Source: Rhodococcus sp. 4CII
GTDB taxonomy: Bacteria; Actinomycetota; Actinomycetes; Mycobacteriales; Mycobacteriaceae
Assembly: GCF_014256275.1 (NCBI RefSeq)
Contig: NZ_JACCFE010000002.1
Span: 2,294,001 to 2,358,000 of the forward strand
Reading direction: 5' to 3'
DNA length: 64,000 nucleotides
This document shows positions 32,380 through 41,398 of the stretch, piece by piece (the stretch's first letter is position 1; every line of letters begins with the position of its first letter). Under the pieces are notes generated by a model. The model was given only the letters and a program-made list of their open reading frames with translations. It did no database searches and was not told where the DNA came from. The translations under genes were made by a program, and so were the position numbers.

Positions 32380-33558
32380 TCAGGCTGGAAGCGCGGATCG
32401 CAGACCCAGCGCGACGGCACCGAGCACCTGCGCACGGGGGCCGAGTTCGGCGACCCGGATGTCGAGGGCACGCACGGCGCTGGGCACCGCGTACCGGCCG
32501 ACCACCTCGCGCATCGGCCCCAGCAGCAATTCGCCGGCCAGCGCGAGTTCGCCTCCGATGACGAGGCGTTCCGGGTTGACGAGGTTGCACAGGCTCGCCG
32601 CGGCGATCCCGACGTGCCTGCCGGTATCGGCGAGCACGCGGATGCAGGCGGCGTCTCCGCCCTCGGCCATGGCGACGATGTCGGCGATGGTGAGGTCGGG
32701 ACCGCGGCTGGGTTCGAGCAGTCTGATCACCACGTGCGAGGCGACGAGGGTCTCGAGGCAGCCGCGGTTGCCGCAGCGACACACCTGACCGAACTCGTCG
32801 AGCGTCAGATGGCCGATTTCGCCTGCGGTGCCGCCCCTTCCGCGATAGAGCCGGCCGTCGAGGACGAGTCCGGCGCCCACACCGTCGGACAGTTTGATGT
32901 AGGCGAGATCGGTAGTCCCCCGGCCCGCGCCCCACATGTGCTCGGCGAGCACACCGAGGTTCGCGTCGTTGTCGACGTGCACGGCGGTGCCGAGATACTC
33001 GGACGCGATGGCGGCGGCGTCGACCCCCACCCACCCCGGGAGGATCGACGGACCGCCGACCTCGCCGGTGTCGGTCTCGAGCGGCGCGGGCAGGCCCATC
33101 CCGACCGCGAGGACGGACGTGCGATCGCAACCGAGTCGATCGAGGGCGGCGTCCAGCAGGGTGCCCGCCTGCACCACGCCGTCCTCGGCGCGGTGACCCG
33201 GCCCAAGTTCGACGCGTTCCTCGGCGAGCACCTGGTGCGCCATGTCGGCGACGGCCACGGTGAGGTGGCGGTGCCCGAAGTCGATCCCGACGGCGAGCCC
33301 CATTTTGCGGGTCAGCCGCACCGCCCGGCCCCGCTGACCGGGGTGGTCGCCGTCCGGCACGGCGACCATCCCGGCCGCGGTCAATTCCTTGACCATGTTG
33401 GAGACGGTGGCGGGTGCCAGTCCCGTGCGGCGCGCGATCTCCGCCTGGGTGAGTTCACCCGAGGTCTGGAGCGCCCGGACCACCCGGTGCTGGTTGGCGG
33501 ACTTCAGCGACGACTGAGAACCCGGCCGTGGGGGATCACCGTTGTCACTGTCGCGCAC
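32380..33558 (-). CDS. ROK-family transcriptional repressor
   Basis: 392 residues. Winged HTH at about residues 22-75 (TQAEIARRTGLAPATVSNMV), then a sugar-kinase-like ROK domain with VDNDANLGVLAE, GAGLVLDGRLYRG and the zinc motif CRCGNRGCLE. Regulator-type ROK proteins bind sugars without kinase activity. Start GTG at 33558. It is 29 bases downstream of eda and presumably co-transcribed with zwf-edd-eda; it likely controls the porter and/or the operon. Confidence 0.9.
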   Translation of the reverse strand: MRDSDNGDPPRPGSQSSLKSANQHRVVRALQTSGELTQAEIARRTGLAPATVSNMVKELTAAGMVAVPDGDHPGQRGRAVRLTRKMGLAVGIDFGHRHLTVAVADMAHQVLAEERVELGPGHRAEDGVVQAGTLLDAALDRLGCDRTSVLAVGMGLPAPLETDTGEVGGPSILPGWVGVDAAAIASEYLGTAVHVDNDANLGVLAEHMWGAGRGTTDLAYIKLSDGVGAGLVLDGRLYRGRGGTAGEIGHLTLDEFGQVCRCGNRGCLETLVASHVVIRLLEPSRGPDLTIADIVAMAEGGDAACIRVLADTGRHVGIAAASLCNLVNPERLVIGGELALAGELLLGPMREVVGRYAVPSAVRALDIRVAELGPRAQVLGAVALGLRSALPA

Positions 33559-33587
33559 CTCGTCACCGTACCGCGCCGCTTCTCGCG

Positions 33588-34214
33588 CTACCGGGCGAGT
33601 GCGGACGCCTCACGTGCGAGACCGCTGATCCGGTCCCAATCCTTCTGCCGCACCGCGTCGGCGGGCGTCAGCCAGGATCCGCCGACGCAGCCGACGTTGG
33701 GCAGCGACAGGTAGTCGCGGACGTTCGACGTGGAGATGCCGCCGGTGGGGCAGAACCGCGCGGCCGGAACGGGCGAGTGGATCGAGCCGAGGAACTTCGC
33801 GCCGCCCGACGCCTCGGCGGGGAAGAACTTGAGTTCGCGGTAGCCGTGTTCGAGCAGGAAAAGCACCTCGGAGACGGTCGCAGCGCCCGGGAGATGCGGC
33901 AGTCCGGTCTCCGTCATGGCTTTCAGGAGGGTTTCGGTGCTGCCCGGCGAAACCAGGAACTGTGCTCCCGCTTCGGCCGCCTGTGCGGCCTGGACCGGTT
34001 CCACGATCGTGCCCGCGCCGACGCAGATGTCCGGCACCTCGCTCGCGATCGCCTTGATGGCGTCGAGAGCGCACGGCGTGCGCAGCGTCAGTTCGATCAT
34101 CGGAATGCCGCCGGCCACCAGCGCACGGGCCACCGGCACTGCGTCGCCGAGGTCGTCCACGACAACGACGGGGATGACCGGGACGCGGTCGAGGAGGGAG
34201 GGGCTGTTCGTCAC
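33588..34214 (-). CDS. eda: KDPG/KHG aldolase
   Basis: 208 residues, normal Eda length. Schiff-base region FFPAEASGGAKFLGSI, preceded by LKFF with the catalytic Lys; IELTLRTP with the Glu-Thr-x-Arg cluster; GGIS phosphate loop. Cleaves 2-keto-3-deoxy-6-phosphogluconate to pyruvate and glyceraldehyde-3-phosphate. GTG at 34214 is supported by an AAGGAG site; the longer frame runs into edd. Ten bases after edd, so operonic. Confidence 0.93.
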   Translation of the reverse strand: MTNSPSLLDRVPVIPVVVVDDLGDAVPVARALVAGGIPMIELTLRTPCALDAIKAIASEVPDICVGAGTIVEPVQAAQAAEAGAQFLVSPGSTETLLKAMTETGLPHLPGAATVSEVLFLLEHGYRELKFFPAEASGGAKFLGSIHSPVPAARFCPTGGISTSNVRDYLSLPNVGCVGGSWLTPADAVRQKDWDRISGLAREASALAR

Positions 34215-34224
34215 TGAATACTCC

Positions 34225-36078
34225 TTAGACGGGTTGGGGGTGGAAGATGCTGGCGCCCTGGGTCGCCGGTCCGACGGCGGCACGCAGGCCCGCGAACAGT
34301 TCGCGGCCCGTGCCGACCCATTCGTCGGCGCCGAGCGCGCGGCCGGTCGCCGGCCGGGCAGCGAACTCGGCGTCGTCGACGTGGACATTCACCGTCCCGG
34401 CGACGGCGTCGACGGTCACGACGTCGCCGTCGACAACCCGTGCCAGGGGTCCGCCTACGGCGGCTTCCGGGGTGAGGTGGATCGCGGCGGGAACCTTGCC
34501 CGATGCGCCCGACATGCGGCCGTCGGTCACGAGCGCGACGCGGCGGCCCTTGTCCTGCAGGGACCCGAGAACCGGTGTGAGCTTGTGCAGTTCGGGCATG
34601 CCGTTGGCGCGGGGACCCTGGTAGCGCAGCACCGCCACGAAGTCGCGGTCGAGTTCGCCCGCCTCGAACGCGGCGAGGAAGTCGAGTTGGTCGTCGAACA
34701 CCCGCGCCGGGCCGGTGACGACCTGATGCTCCGACTTGACCGCGGACACCTTGATGACGCATTCACCGAGGTTGCCCTTCAGCATCTTCAGGCCACCGTT
34801 CACCGCGAACGGTTCCTCGGGGCCGCGAAGGACGCTGGTGTCGTGGCTGACCGGAGTACCGGGCTGCCATTCGACGCCGTCACCCGACAGCTTCGGCTCC
34901 TCGGCGTACCTGCGCAGGCCCGGACCGACGACGGTCTTGACGTCCTCGTGCAGCAGTCCCGCGTCGAGCATCGACGACACGACGTAGCCGAGGCCGCCGG
35001 CCGCGTGGAAGTGGTTCACATCCGCCGACCCGTTGGGGTAGATCCGGGCGAGCAGCGGGACGACGGCCGAGAGTTCGGCGAGATCGTCCCACGTGAGCGT
35101 GATTCCGGCGGCGCGGGCGATCGCCACGAGGTGCATGGTGTGGTTGGTCGAGCCGCCCGTGGCGAGCAGCGCAACGCAGCCGTTGACGACGGCCTTCTCG
35201 TCCACGACCTCGCCGACAGGTGTGTAGTCGTCGCCGAGCGCGGTGAGACCGGTGACGCGCTTTCCCGCCTCCGTCGTGAGCGCGTCACGAAGCGGGGTGC
35301 CCGGGTTCACGAAGCTCGATCCGGGCAGGTGCAGGCCCATGACCTCCATGAGGAGCTGATTGGAGTTGGCGGTGCCGAAGAACGTGCACGTGCCGGCGCC
35401 GTGGTAGCTCGCCGCCTCGGCGTCGAGCAGTTCGCCGCGGTCGGCCCGGCCCTCCGCGTACAGCTGGCGCACCCGGGACTTCTCGTTGTTGGGCAGTCCC
35501 GACGTCATCGGTCCGGCGGGAACGAAGATGGTCGGCAGGTGGCCGAAACCCAGTGCGCCGATGAGCATTCCCGGCACGATCTTGTCGCAGACGCCGAGCA
35601 TGAGGGCGGCGTCGAACATGTCGTGGGACAGTCCGATCGCCGTCGCCATCGCGATGACGTCGCGGCTGAACAGCGACAGCTGCATGCCGTCCCGGCCCTG
35701 GGTGATGCCGTCGCACATCGCGGGGACACCACCGGCGAACTGGGCGATGCCACCGGCCTCCATGACCGCGGCCTTCAGCTGCCGCGGGAAGTGCTCGAAC
35801 GGCTGGTGCGCCGACAGCATGTCGTTGTACGACGAGACGATCGCGACGTTGGGCTTGACGAAGCTGCGCAGCGCCTTCTTGTCGGCGGGGCCGGACGCGG
35901 CGAAACCGTGTGCGAGGTTCGCACAGGCCAGCTTGCCGCGCGCCGGACCGCGGTCGGCGGCCTGCCGGATGCGGTCGAGGTAGATCGTGCGCTCGGGCCT
36001 GCTGCGCTCGACGATGCGTTCGGTGACGGCGGCGAGAACGGGGTGAACGCCGGCCGGGGTCGTGGATGCGTCGGTCAT
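34225..36078 (-). CDS. edd: 6-phosphogluconate dehydratase
   Basis: 617 residues, as expected for Edd of the IlvD/Edd family. Iron-sulphur cysteines are visible in CANLAHG, GVPAMCDGITQG and GVCDKIVPGM; the C-terminal half has GRMSGASGKVPAAIH. Converts 6-phosphogluconate to KDPG. ATG at 36078 overlaps the zwf stop (ATGA). The frame stays open to 36570, but that extension lies over zwf and is not a fusion. Confidence 0.95.
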   Translation of the reverse strand: MTDASTTPAGVHPVLAAVTERIVERSRPERTIYLDRIRQAADRGPARGKLACANLAHGFAASGPADKKALRSFVKPNVAIVSSYNDMLSAHQPFEHFPRQLKAAVMEAGGIAQFAGGVPAMCDGITQGRDGMQLSLFSRDVIAMATAIGLSHDMFDAALMLGVCDKIVPGMLIGALGFGHLPTIFVPAGPMTSGLPNNEKSRVRQLYAEGRADRGELLDAEAASYHGAGTCTFFGTANSNQLLMEVMGLHLPGSSFVNPGTPLRDALTTEAGKRVTGLTALGDDYTPVGEVVDEKAVVNGCVALLATGGSTNHTMHLVAIARAAGITLTWDDLAELSAVVPLLARIYPNGSADVNHFHAAGGLGYVVSSMLDAGLLHEDVKTVVGPGLRRYAEEPKLSGDGVEWQPGTPVSHDTSVLRGPEEPFAVNGGLKMLKGNLGECVIKVSAVKSEHQVVTGPARVFDDQLDFLAAFEAGELDRDFVAVLRYQGPRANGMPELHKLTPVLGSLQDKGRRVALVTDGRMSGASGKVPAAIHLTPEAAVGGPLARVVDGDVVTVDAVAGTVNVHVDDAEFAARPATGRALGADEWVGTGRELFAGLRAAVGPATQGASIFHPQPV

Positions 36079-37553
36079 GCGGTGACTCCTTCGTGCCAGG
36101 CGCGGCCGTCGCGCTCGATCAGGGTGGTTGCGTCGGTGGGCCCGTTGGTGCCCGCCGGGTAGCGGCGCGGTCCGCGCTCGGACTTGTCCCATCCGACGAG
36201 GATCTGCTCGACCCACTCCCACGCGGCCTCGACCTCGTCGCGGCGCATGAACAGGGTCGGGTTGCCGCGGACCACGTCCATCAGCAGCCGCTCGTACGCG
36301 TCGGGCGAGGGGCGCTTGAACGTCTCGATGTAGTTGAGGTCCAACGACACCGGCTTGAGGCGGATACCGCCGGGGCCGGGCTCCTTCGCCGTCATGTGCA
36401 GCCGCATGCCTTCGTGGGGCTGCAACTGGATGACCAGGCGGTTGGGTTCGCTGTGGCCCTCGCTGCCGGGGAACATGGGGTGCGGGACGGGCTTGAACTG
36501 CACCACGATCTCCGAGCACCTGCGGTCCATGCGCTTGCCGGTGCGCAGGTAGAACGGCACCCCGGCCCACCGCCAGTTCTGGATCTCGGCCTTGACGGCG
36601 ATGAACGTCTCGGTGGTGCTGTCCGGGTTCTCGACGTCGTCCTGGTATCCGGGCACGGCGATCCCGTCGGCCAGTCCGGGGCCGTACTGCCCTGCGACGG
36701 TGCAGCGTTCGACGTCCTGCGGGCTCATCGGCTTGAGTGCCTGGAGCACCTTGAGCTTCTCGTCACGCACGGTCTCGCGGTCGACGTACGTGGGCGGCTC
36801 CATCGCGACGAGGCAGAGCAGCTGCAGGAGGTGGTTCTGCAACATGTCCCGCAGCGCACCCGCCGACTCGTAGTAGCCACCGCGACTGCCCACTCCGAGC
36901 GACTCGGCGACGTTGATCTGCACGTGGTCGATCGACGAGGAGTTCCACAGCGGCTCGAGGAAGGTGTTGGCGAATCGCGTGACCAGAAGGTTCTGGACGC
37001 TCTCCTTGCCGAGATAGTGGTCGATGCGGAAGATCTGCGATTCCTCGAACACGGCGCCGACCGCGTCGTTGACGGCGCGGGCCGAAGCGAGGTCGTGCCC
37101 GATCGGCTTCTCCAGCACCACGCGGGACTGCGCGTCGGCGAGACCGTTCAGGGCGAGGTTCTCGCAGATCGGCCCGAACAGGCCGGGAGCGCACGCGAGG
37201 TAGAACACCCGGATCGCGCCGTCGCGGTCGGCGAGACAGTCGTTCAGGTCCGACCAGTTCGCGGGATCCGCGACGTCGACGGTGACGTATTCGAGGCGAT
37301 TGAGAAATCGCTCACAGGTGTCCGAATCCAGCTGATCGCCGGAGACGAACCGCGCAAGTTCTCCTCGCACCTTGTCGCGGTAGCCGTCGGTGTCGAGACC
37401 GGCACGCGAGGCACCGATCACGCGGGTTTCGGCGGGCAGCTGGCCGTCCCTGTCGCGCAGGTAGAGCGCGGGAAGCAGCTTACGAACCGCCAGGTCGCCG
37501 GTGCCGCCGAACACGACGAAATCGCACGGATCCACGGTGGTCGCTGGTGACAT
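36075..37553 (-). CDS. zwf: Glucose-6-phosphate 1-dehydrogenase
   Basis: 492 residues. Nucleotide loop GGTGDLAVRKLLPALY and the active-site signature RIDHYLGKE are present, with EKPIGHD nearby. First enzyme of the ED and oxidative pentose-phosphate routes. ATG at 37553 has GAGGGAG upstream. It heads the operon zwf-edd-eda-ROK. No phosphogluconolactonase gene is in the window, so that step is encoded elsewhere or is spontaneous. Confidence 0.95.
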   Translation of the reverse strand: MSPATTVDPCDFVVFGGTGDLAVRKLLPALYLRDRDGQLPAETRVIGASRAGLDTDGYRDKVRGELARFVSGDQLDSDTCERFLNRLEYVTVDVADPANWSDLNDCLADRDGAIRVFYLACAPGLFGPICENLALNGLADAQSRVVLEKPIGHDLASARAVNDAVGAVFEESQIFRIDHYLGKESVQNLLVTRFANTFLEPLWNSSSIDHVQINVAESLGVGSRGGYYESAGALRDMLQNHLLQLLCLVAMEPPTYVDRETVRDEKLKVLQALKPMSPQDVERCTVAGQYGPGLADGIAVPGYQDDVENPDSTTETFIAVKAEIQNWRWAGVPFYLRTGKRMDRRCSEIVVQFKPVPHPMFPGSEGHSEPNRLVIQLQPHEGMRLHMTAKEPGPGGIRLKPVSLDLNYIETFKRPSPDAYERLLMDVVRGNPTLFMRRDEVEAAWEWVEQILVGWDKSERGPRRYPAGTNGPTDATTLIERDGRAWHEGVTA

Positions 37554-37623
37554 GTCATCTCCCTCTGAAAGCCGTATGTGTGGGCCGTCACAGACGACGA
37601 TAGGCGACCTTTGGCTTTCTATC

Positions 37624-37641
37624 AATACAGACTTAAGTATT
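37624..37641. promoter_or_regulatory. Inverted repeat AATAC-N8-GTATT between zwf and divergent ROK gene
   Basis: AT-rich repeat in the 142-base gap between zwf and the second ROK regulator, 71 bases upstream of zwf. Candidate ROK operator and promoter area. Arms are short, so support is modest. Confidence 0.35.
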
Positions 37642-37695
37642 TTTGAGAACAAAGATCACGGGCTTACGTTGTCAGACGCGTGTCCGGTTGGTTGA

Positions 37696-38892
37696 ATGGC
37701 CTGTATGCGGACGCCTCGCTCGACGACCTCCCCGGCGACGGGTGGCGACGTATTCGCGCTCATTCGCGCAGGGCAAGCCACGACGCGCACCGAGATCGGC
37801 AACCTCACCGGGCTGTCGCGCACGGCCGTCGCGGCCCGGGTGTCGTCGCTGCAATCCTCGGGACTCGTCGTCGAACGAGAGGAAGGCGTCTCGACCGGCG
37901 GCCGCCCACCCGTAAAGCTCTCGTTTCACGTCCAGGCAGGTGTCGTGCTGTCCGCCGCCATCGGCCGGAGTCGCACCCAGCTGGCCATCTGCGACCTCGC
38001 CGGCGACGTGATCGTCGCCGAGGACGTGGAGCAGGAAATCGGCACCAGCCCGGCCGAGCTGATGCCCGTCATCGCGACGCGCCTCATCGCACTCCGCGAG
38101 AGCCTCGGCGAGACCGCCGGACGGACGGTCGGGATCGGGATCAGCCTCCCCGGCACCGTCGACACCGAACGCGGGTGCAGCCTGAACTCCCCCATGATGT
38201 CGGGATGGGACGGCGTCCCCCTCCAACCGTTCCTTGCCGACGTCACCGACGCCCCCGTCTTCGTCGACAACGACGCCAACGTGATGGTCCTGGCGGAGCG
38301 GCGCGGGGAACGCCGCGACTTCGCCGACATGCTGCTCATCAAGGCGTCCACCGGGCTCGGCGCCGGACTCGTTTCCGGCGGCGTACTCCAGCGCGGCGCC
38401 CTCGGCGCGGCCGGCGAAATCGGGCACACGAAAACCGCAGCGGCACAAGGAGTCGTGTGCCGCTGCGGTGATGTGGGATGTATCGAGGCCGTGGCCGGCG
38501 GGTGGGCGCTCGTCCGCAACCTACAGGAGCAGGGGCGCGAGGTCACCCACATCCGCGACGTGATCACACTCGCCCTGGCCGGGGACGCCGAGGCCCGCCG
38601 GATGATCCGGGAGAGCGGCCGGCAGATCGGCGAGGTCCTGTCCGGCGCGATCAACCTCCTCAACCCGGAGGTCGTGATCGTCGGCGGCGACATGGCGCAG
38701 GCGTACGACACGTTCGTCGCCGGGCTTCGCGAAACCCTGTACGGAAACGCGATCGCCGTGGCCACCCAACAGCTTCAGATCCTCCCCTGGACGCACGGGG
38801 AACTGTCGGGAGTCGTCGGCAGCGCCACCATGGCACTCGACCACGTCCTCAGCGTGCGCGCCGTCGACCGGTTGCTGGCGCAACAGAAATAG
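37696..38892 (+). CDS. ROK-family transcriptional regulator
   Basis: 398 residues. Winged HTH at about residues 20-70 (TRTEIGNLTGLSRTAVAARV), then ROK domain with VDNDANVMVLAE, KASTGLGAGLVSGG and zinc motif CRCGDVGCIE. ATG at 37696 or 37705. It is divergent from zwf and therefore a good candidate to control the ED operon; the other ROK protein at the operon's end may share or divide this job. Converges on catC, 8 bases away. Confidence 0.9.
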   Translation: MACMRTPRSTTSPATGGDVFALIRAGQATTRTEIGNLTGLSRTAVAARVSSLQSSGLVVEREEGVSTGGRPPVKLSFHVQAGVVLSAAIGRSRTQLAICDLAGDVIVAEDVEQEIGTSPAELMPVIATRLIALRESLGETAGRTVGIGISLPGTVDTERGCSLNSPMMSGWDGVPLQPFLADVTDAPVFVDNDANVMVLAERRGERRDFADMLLIKASTGLGAGLVSGGVLQRGALGAAGEIGHTKTAAAQGVVCRCGDVGCIEAVAGGWALVRNLQEQGREVTHIRDVITLALAGDAEARRMIRESGRQIGEVLSGAINLLNPEVVIVGGDMAQAYDTFVAGLRETLYGNAIAVATQQLQILPWTHGELSGVVGSATMALDHVLSVRAVDRLLAQQK

Positions 38893-38900
38893 GCGCGGGC

Positions 38901-39182
38901 CTACTTGACGTCGGAACCGTGCTTGGTGAGCGGCATGATCTCGAGCTTCATGTACGGGAACAGCGGAAGATTCCACAGGATCTCGTGCAGTTCGTCGGCC
39001 GACTCGACGTCGAAGATGCTGATGTTGCTGTACTGCCCGACGATCCGCCAGATCTCGGGCCACTTGCCGGAGCGCTGGAGTTCCTGCGAGTACGCCTTCT
39101 CCTTGGCGATGGTCTCGTCCCGAACCTTCGGGTCGAGGTCACGGGGAATGGCGACGTCCATGCGGACGTGAAAGAGTGCCAT
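38901..39182 (-). CDS. catC: Muconolactone delta-isomerase
   Basis: 93 residues, normal for CatC (MALFHVRMDVAIPRDLDPKV). Small ferredoxin-like fold isomerase converting muconolactone to beta-ketoadipate enol-lactone. Last of the catABC operon, 16 bases after catB; an AGGAG site lies before ATG 39182. Confidence 0.95.
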   Translation of the reverse strand: MALFHVRMDVAIPRDLDPKVRDETIAKEKAYSQELQRSGKWPEIWRIVGQYSNISIFDVESADELHEILWNLPLFPYMKLEIMPLTKHGSDVK

Positions 39183-39198
39183 CGGGTTGTGTTCTCCT

Positions 39199-40320
39199 TT
39201 AGTTCCTGGTCCAGGTCTTGACCGCGTCCATGTTGAGTTCGACGCCGAGTCCGGGGCCTTCGGGCAGAAACACCTGGCCGTCGGCGTAGTGGATCGGTTC
39301 CTGCAGCAGTTCCTCGCTGAACAGTAGCGGTCCGAACAGTTCGGTGCCGAAATCGATACCGGGTTCCGAGCAGGCGAAGTGGATGGACGCCGCGGTGCCG
39401 ATCGGGCCCTCGATGGACGTCGCACCGTGACAGGCGATTCCGGCGGCCTTGGCGATCGCGACCACATCCCGGCTCTTGGCCAGTCCGCCGCATTTCGTGG
39501 TCTTGAGCGCGATGACGTCGGCCGCTCCGCGCCGGGCGACCTCGAGGGCGTCGTGCGGAGTCTGCACGCTCTCGTCCGCCATCACCGGGACGGGGACCAG
39601 GCGATTGAGTTCGGCGAGGACCTCGAGTTGTTCACCGGGTGTGGGCTGTTCGATCAGTTCGACGCCACCGTCGACGAGGCGGGGCACGTACTTCAGTGCG
39701 GTGAGCCTGTCCCAGCGGGCGTTGACGTCGATCCGGACACCGGCCTTGCCCTGCAGGGCCTGCGCGATCCGGACCACCCGCGCGGTGTCGACGGCGGGAT
39801 CGAGTGCGCCCATCTTCAGCTTGAAACTGAAGTGCCGCTTGGACTCGACCAGACCCAGGGCCTCCTCGATGATCTCCTCGGCGGGTGCGGCGCCGAGGGC
39901 CCAGGTGACGTCGACGCTCTTCCGGAAGGCGCCGCCGAGCAGCGTGTGCACGGGCACTCCCAGGCTGCGCGCCCAGGCGTCGTGCAACGCGACGTCGACG
40001 GCGGCCTTCGCGAAACGCGCGTTCGCGACCACCCGTTCGATGTCCGACATGATGCCGGTGATCTCGTCGACGCCCCGGCCCAGCAGCACCGGGACGATGT
40101 ACTTCTCGACGATCGCCTGCATCGTCTCCACCGATTCGCCGCCCCACCAGGGGCCGCCGGGGACGACGCCCTCGCCGTAGCCGGTCACGCCGCCCTCGGT
40201 CTTCACGGCGACCAGGAGTAGCGGCTGCGCGGTCATCGATGTGGTGGCGAACTTGTGAGGACGCACCAGCGGCACATCGAGGATCGTCGTTTCGACGGAG
40301 ACGATCGACAGGTCGGTCAT
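39199..40320 (-). CDS. catB: Muconate cycloisomerase
   Basis: 373-residue enolase-superfamily enzyme. Catalytic KxK in FSFKLKMG, metal ligands in RIDVNARWD, ELIEQPTPG and MADESVQTP, then a Lys in ALKTTKCGG. Converts cis,cis-muconate to muconolactone. ATG at 40320 rather than 40353, which sits in the short catA-catB spacer. Middle gene of catABC. Confidence 0.95.
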   Translation of the reverse strand: MTDLSIVSVETTILDVPLVRPHKFATTSMTAQPLLLVAVKTEGGVTGYGEGVVPGGPWWGGESVETMQAIVEKYIVPVLLGRGVDEITGIMSDIERVVANARFAKAAVDVALHDAWARSLGVPVHTLLGGAFRKSVDVTWALGAAPAEEIIEEALGLVESKRHFSFKLKMGALDPAVDTARVVRIAQALQGKAGVRIDVNARWDRLTALKYVPRLVDGGVELIEQPTPGEQLEVLAELNRLVPVPVMADESVQTPHDALEVARRGAADVIALKTTKCGGLAKSRDVVAIAKAAGIACHGATSIEGPIGTAASIHFACSEPGIDFGTELFGPLLFSEELLQEPIHYADGQVFLPEGPGLGVELNMDAVKTWTRN

Positions 40321-40349
40321 CGGATCACTTTCTCTACGGGTGGAACGGT

Positions 40350-41192
40350 TCACGCGGGGTCGAGCACGAAGTTATAGGTGACGTGGTTCTTGCCGTCGTC
40401 ACCGGTCTTCGGGTCGAGGATCAGTTCCGGCTTGGTGGCCGATGCGACGTCGCTGTCGATCCACTCGCCTCCCTTGAAGTACAGCTGCGTGGTGACCGAC
40501 TCCTTGCCGGGCGCCGACACGATGAGGTGCAGGTGCGCGGGCCGCCACGGGTGGCCGTCCTGCGCCTCGATGAACTGGCCGGTGGGGCCGTCGGTCGGGA
40601 TCTTGTAAGGCGCCGGCTGGATCGTGGTGATCTCGTAGCGACCCTCTTCGTCGGCGATGATCGTGCCGCGCAGGTTCCACTCGGGCAGGTGCGGGGCGAA
40701 CTGCGAGTAGTAGCCGTCGTTGTCGGCGTGCCACAGTTCGACCTTCGCGCCCGCGAGGCCGTTGCCGTCGAGGTCCGTGACCTGGCCGGCGAAGACGAGG
40801 GGGGTGATCTTCTCGTCCTCGGGGCGCATCGGCAGCGTGCACTTCGACGGCAGTTCGGGCGAGTTCTCGATGTAGTACGGGCCCTCGATGCTGCCCTTGG
40901 TGCCCTTGCGGCTGCGGGCGAGCACCTCTTCGACGGAGTGCTCGATGAACACGTCGAGGAACAGCGGCCATTCGCCACCCTCGCCGACGTCGATGAGCCA
41001 CTGCTTGAACACGCGGTACTCGGGGTAGGTGACGCCGTGCTTGAGAATCACGTCGTTGAGCGCGCCGAGGGCGTCCTTGGCGATCGCGGCGAGCCGCTCG
41101 GGCGAGGTGTCGGCACTGACGCGTTCGGCCTTGAACTTGTCAGTGGCGGCGGTGCCGGAACCTGCTGCGGTGGGGCTCTCGGTGGTGGTCAT
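40350..41192 (-). CDS. catA: Catechol 1,2-dioxygenase
   Basis: 280-residue intradiol dioxygenase. All four Fe(III) ligands are present: Tyr162 (DGYYSQF), Tyr196 (IQPAPY), His220 and His222 (RPAHLHL), and Arg217 is kept. The N-terminal helical dimer/lipid-binding domain is complete. Opens catechol to cis,cis-muconate. ATG at 41192 with AGGAG upstream. The control region to catR contains a perfect and an imperfect IclR-type box and a CRP/GlxR-like site. Confidence 0.97.
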   Translation of the reverse strand: MTTTESPTAAGSGTAATDKFKAERVSADTSPERLAAIAKDALGALNDVILKHGVTYPEYRVFKQWLIDVGEGGEWPLFLDVFIEHSVEEVLARSRKGTKGSIEGPYYIENSPELPSKCTLPMRPEDEKITPLVFAGQVTDLDGNGLAGAKVELWHADNDGYYSQFAPHLPEWNLRGTIIADEEGRYEITTIQPAPYKIPTDGPTGQFIEAQDGHPWRPAHLHLIVSAPGKESVTTQLYFKGGEWIDSDVASATKPELILDPKTGDDGKNHVTYNFVLDPA

Positions 41193-41284
41193 CTTTTCTC
41201 CTTGGGCTGGAGGGATTCGGACGGGGCTGTTATCGAGTTCTGGGCGACGCGGTGGGTGTTCACGCGCCGGGGGTCTTGCACCTT

Positions 41285-41299
41285 GTACGCTCTGCGTAC
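41285..41299. promoter_or_regulatory. CatR (IclR) operator candidate, catA promoter, perfect box
   Basis: GTACGCTCTGCGTAC, perfect 6+3+6 inverted repeat 92 bases before catA. The same box with one spacer change recurs at 42744-42758. Confidence 0.7.
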
Positions 41300-41304
41300 T
41301 ACGA

Positions 41305-41319
41305 TCACGCTGTGCGTAC
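41305..41319. promoter_or_regulatory. CatR operator candidate, catA promoter, imperfect box
   Basis: TCACGCTGTGCGTAC keeps 13 of 15 bases of the perfect box and starts 20 bases from it. The same arrangement is found at 42764. Confidence 0.55.
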
Positions 41320-41327
41320 ACGACTAC

Positions 41328-41343
41328 TGTGCGCGCAGTCACA
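41328..41343. promoter_or_regulatory. CRP/GlxR-like site in the catA-catR region
   Basis: TGTGCGCGCAGTCACA matches TGTGA-N6-TCACA at 9 of 10 bases. It is 43 bases from the start of the perfect IclR-type box and 56 bases before catR. Confidence 0.55.
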
Positions 41344-41398
41344 TTGAAATGTCAACCCCGAATCCGGATCGGAACGAGAATCCCTGGTGGAGGCCGCC

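Noticed and set aside
36079..36570. Possible N-terminal extension of Edd
   Set aside because: It overlaps zwf out of frame and lacks Edd-like sequence; ATG 36078 gives the usual length.
33916..37550. Very long plus-strand frames opposite edd, eda and zwf
   Set aside because: Mirror frames of high-GC genes; the real products on the minus strand have complete enzyme motifs.
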